DNA from: Nesterenkonia lacusekhoensis
GTDB lineage: Bacteria; Actinomycetota; Actinomycetes; Actinomycetales; Micrococcaceae
Direction: 5' to 3'
Assembly: GCF_017876395.1 (NCBI RefSeq)
Contig: NZ_JAGINX010000001.1
Coordinates: 1,054,001 to 1,118,000, forward strand
DNA length: 64,000 bases
Part shown: positions 62,790-64,000 of the stretch, piece after piece
Layout: every line of letters begins with the position of its first letter
Position numbering within the stretch: the first letter of the stretch is position 1
Notes under the pieces: model-generated
The model's input: only the letters and a program-made list of their open reading frames with translations
What the model was told of the DNA's origin: nothing
Databases searched by the model: none
Position numbers and translations under genes: made by a program

Positions 62790-64000
62790 ATGACCACCAC
62801 CGCCGCTCCCACCGCACTCTGCGGCGGAGCCGCTGTGCCGCGCGTGGTCATGCTGAGCCTCCACACCTCGCCGCTGGTTCAGGCCGGCCAGGGCGACGCC
62901 GGCGGGCTCAACGTCTACGTCAACGCCCTCTCACGCTCCCTGCGTGCAGCAGGTGTGGGGGTGGACATCGTCACCACCAGCATCGAGGAGGCCGGCTCAG
63001 CCGAGCAGGCTGATGTGGTCACCGTGCTTGAGGACGGCCGTCGCGTGCATACCTTGGCTGTGCCGGCTCATCTGCTCAGCGGCCCCGACGGCCGACCGGA
63101 GAAGAACCGGCTCGTCGAGCATGTCGAGGAGCTGGCTCGACGCGCTGAGATCTCACTGGGCCGGTACGGGGAGCCGGGGGAGCAGATCATCCTGCACTCC
63201 CACTACTGGATCTCCGGTCTGGCCGCACTGCATCTGGCCGACCCGCAGCGCCCGCTGATCCACACCATGCACACCATCGGGCGGGTCAAGCGGGAGCGCG
63301 ACCCCTCCTCGCGGGAGGATCCGCGGCGAGACGCCGCGGAGGCACAGATCTCCGCGCAGGCGGACCTGCTCACCGCCAACACTCAGCACGAGGCCGATGA
63401 TCTGCACCGGCTCTTCGGCGTGCCGCGGCAGCGGGTGGGTCTGGTCAAGCCCGGTGTGGACCTCGCTGTCTTCCATCCGCCCGCAGGATCGGGGGAGGAG
63501 GATCCCCGCGCCGAGTTGGAGGGTCGTCCGCTGCGGCTGACCTTCGCCGGGCGGCTTCAGCCGCATAAGGGACCGCAGGTGGCCATCGAGGCTCTCGGCG
63601 TCTTCCGGACCATGATGCCGGAGGTGCCCCTCGAGCTGACCGTGGCCGGGCAGCAGAGCGGCAGCGATGCGCTGGATGTCACCGCTCTGGCCGCAGAGGC
63701 CGGCGTCGGGGATCTGGTGCATGCTGCTCCGCCTATGCCGCATCATGATCTGGCGGAGCTCTTCCGCAGCAGCGACGCCGTCCTGGTCCCCTCCTACAGC
63801 GAGTCCTTCGGCCTGGTGGCCCTGGAGGCGATGGCCTGCGGAACTCCAGTGCTGGCCCATGACGTCGGAGGCCTCTCCGAACTGGTCCGGCATAAGCGCA
63901 CCGGACGTCTCATCGGTTCGCTGGATCCCCAGGAATGGGCCGGACAGATGCGCTGGTTGGTGCTGCACCGCCGCGCCTGGAACCGTTACAGCAGCACCGC
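62790..64000 (+). CDS. MshA-like GT4 glycosyltransferase (cut at window edge)
   Basis: The first 403 codons of a GT-B glycosyltransferase. The N-terminal LSLHTSPLVQAGQGDAGG and NVYVNAL closely match MshA, the D-inositol-3-phosphate glycosyltransferase that starts mycothiol synthesis with UDP-GlcNAc. The C-terminal donor domain has FAGRLQPHKGP and the EX7E-type SESFGLVALEAMACGTPV. Sucrose-phosphate-synthase-like relatives share these motifs, so MshA is likely but not certain. GGAG lies upstream of the ATG. The C-terminus is outside the window. Confidence 0.78.
   Translation, partial: MTTTAAPTALCGGAAVPRVVMLSLHTSPLVQAGQGDAGGLNVYVNALSRSLRAAGVGVDIVTTSIEEAGSAEQADVVTVLEDGRRVHTLAVPAHLLSGPDGRPEKNRLVEHVEELARRAEISLGRYGEPGEQIILHSHYWISGLAALHLADPQRPLIHTMHTIGRVKRERDPSSREDPRRDAAEAQISAQADLLTANTQHEADDLHRLFGVPRQRVGLVKPGVDLAVFHPPAGSGEEDPRAELEGRPLRLTFAGRLQPHKGPQVAIEALGVFRTMMPEVPLELTVAGQQSGSDALDVTALAAEAGVGDLVHAAPPMPHHDLAELFRSSDAVLVPSYSESFGLVALEAMACGTPVLAHDVGGLSELVRHKRTGRLIGSLDPQEWAGQMRWLVLHRRAWNRYSST

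Overview
The window is a stretch of high-GC actinobacterial chromosome. Many genes are diagnostic of actinobacteria (SepH, DUF3000, DUF3093, DUF3099, DUF3159, DUF3710, DUF4193, a DUF5998-like protein, an MshA-type glycosyltransferase, an MptB-type mannosyltransferase, the roughly 480-residue GAPDH). The fused OleB-OleC gene in an oleA-oleBC-oleD order is the arrangement known from Micrococcus luteus and relatives. Together with the very acidic proteins (SURF1, SepH, a lipoprotein with a long Asp/Glu tract) this suggests the family Micrococcaceae, possibly a Nesterenkonia-like organism. The species cannot be fixed from the window alone. I see no prophage, insertion sequence or CRISPR array.

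Layout. 1-2.8 kb: a cut flavin-reductase-like gene, a LOG-family protein and an ABC-F ATPase, closed by a perfect 20-bp stem terminator. 2.9-7.6 kb: an SDR and FabG pair, then DUF3099 / small Cys-His protein / SURF1, then a BlaI-M56 regulator and protease pair. 7.6-13 kb: ParC and a fused GNAT / ADP-forming acyl-CoA synthetase-like protein. 13-14.2 kb: a lone AbiEi/DUF559-type gene bracketed by two related 64-bp palindromic elements. 14.2-19.2 kb: the olefin (ole) operon. 19.2-37.6 kb: a core block (DUF5998-like, phosphodiesterase, SepH, DUF4193, DUF3093, dut, DUF3710, DUF3159, RNA methyltransferase, aconitase, dxs, FadJ-like, Rieske, RNase D, DUF3000). Much of it is collinear with the dxs1-to-dut region of Mycobacterium tuberculosis, but several usual members are missing. 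37.6-54 kb: housekeeping and stress genes (threonine aldolase, msrB, hydrolase, GDPD, sufE, acyl-CoA ligase, zapE, ppk2, gnd, cysE, cysK, msrA, yaaA, a lipoprotein, a hydrolase pseudogene, RNase HI, Nif3-like, aldo/keto reductase). 54-64 kb: RNase P RNA, GAPDH, three envelope-glycan membrane genes, EttA, SSB, tRNA-Arg(UCU) and a cut MshA-like gene.

How the genes work together. Central metabolism is represented by aconitase, GAPDH, 6-phosphogluconate dehydrogenase and DXS. Cysteine synthesis (cysK-cysE) and sulfur handling (sufE) sit near the methionine sulfoxide repair genes (msrA, msrB) and the peroxide-stress gene yaaA. If the terminal glycosyltransferase is MshA, mycothiol synthesis joins this redox theme. 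The ole operon should make long-chain internal olefins from fatty acyl-CoAs.

Transcription signals. At least eighteen genes have a TAnnnT-type -10 hexamer ending 6-8 nt before the start codon, usually without a Shine-Dalgarno sequence. This is the signature of leaderless mRNA. The clearest case is the msrB / alpha-beta hydrolase divergent pair, whose start codons are only 17 bp apart and whose -10 boxes overlap in one TATTCTA heptamer. The least explained parts of the window are the paired palindromic elements around the AbiEi/DUF559 gene, the 111-nt imperfect hairpin between acnA and dxs, and a 15-bp tandem repeat after gnd.
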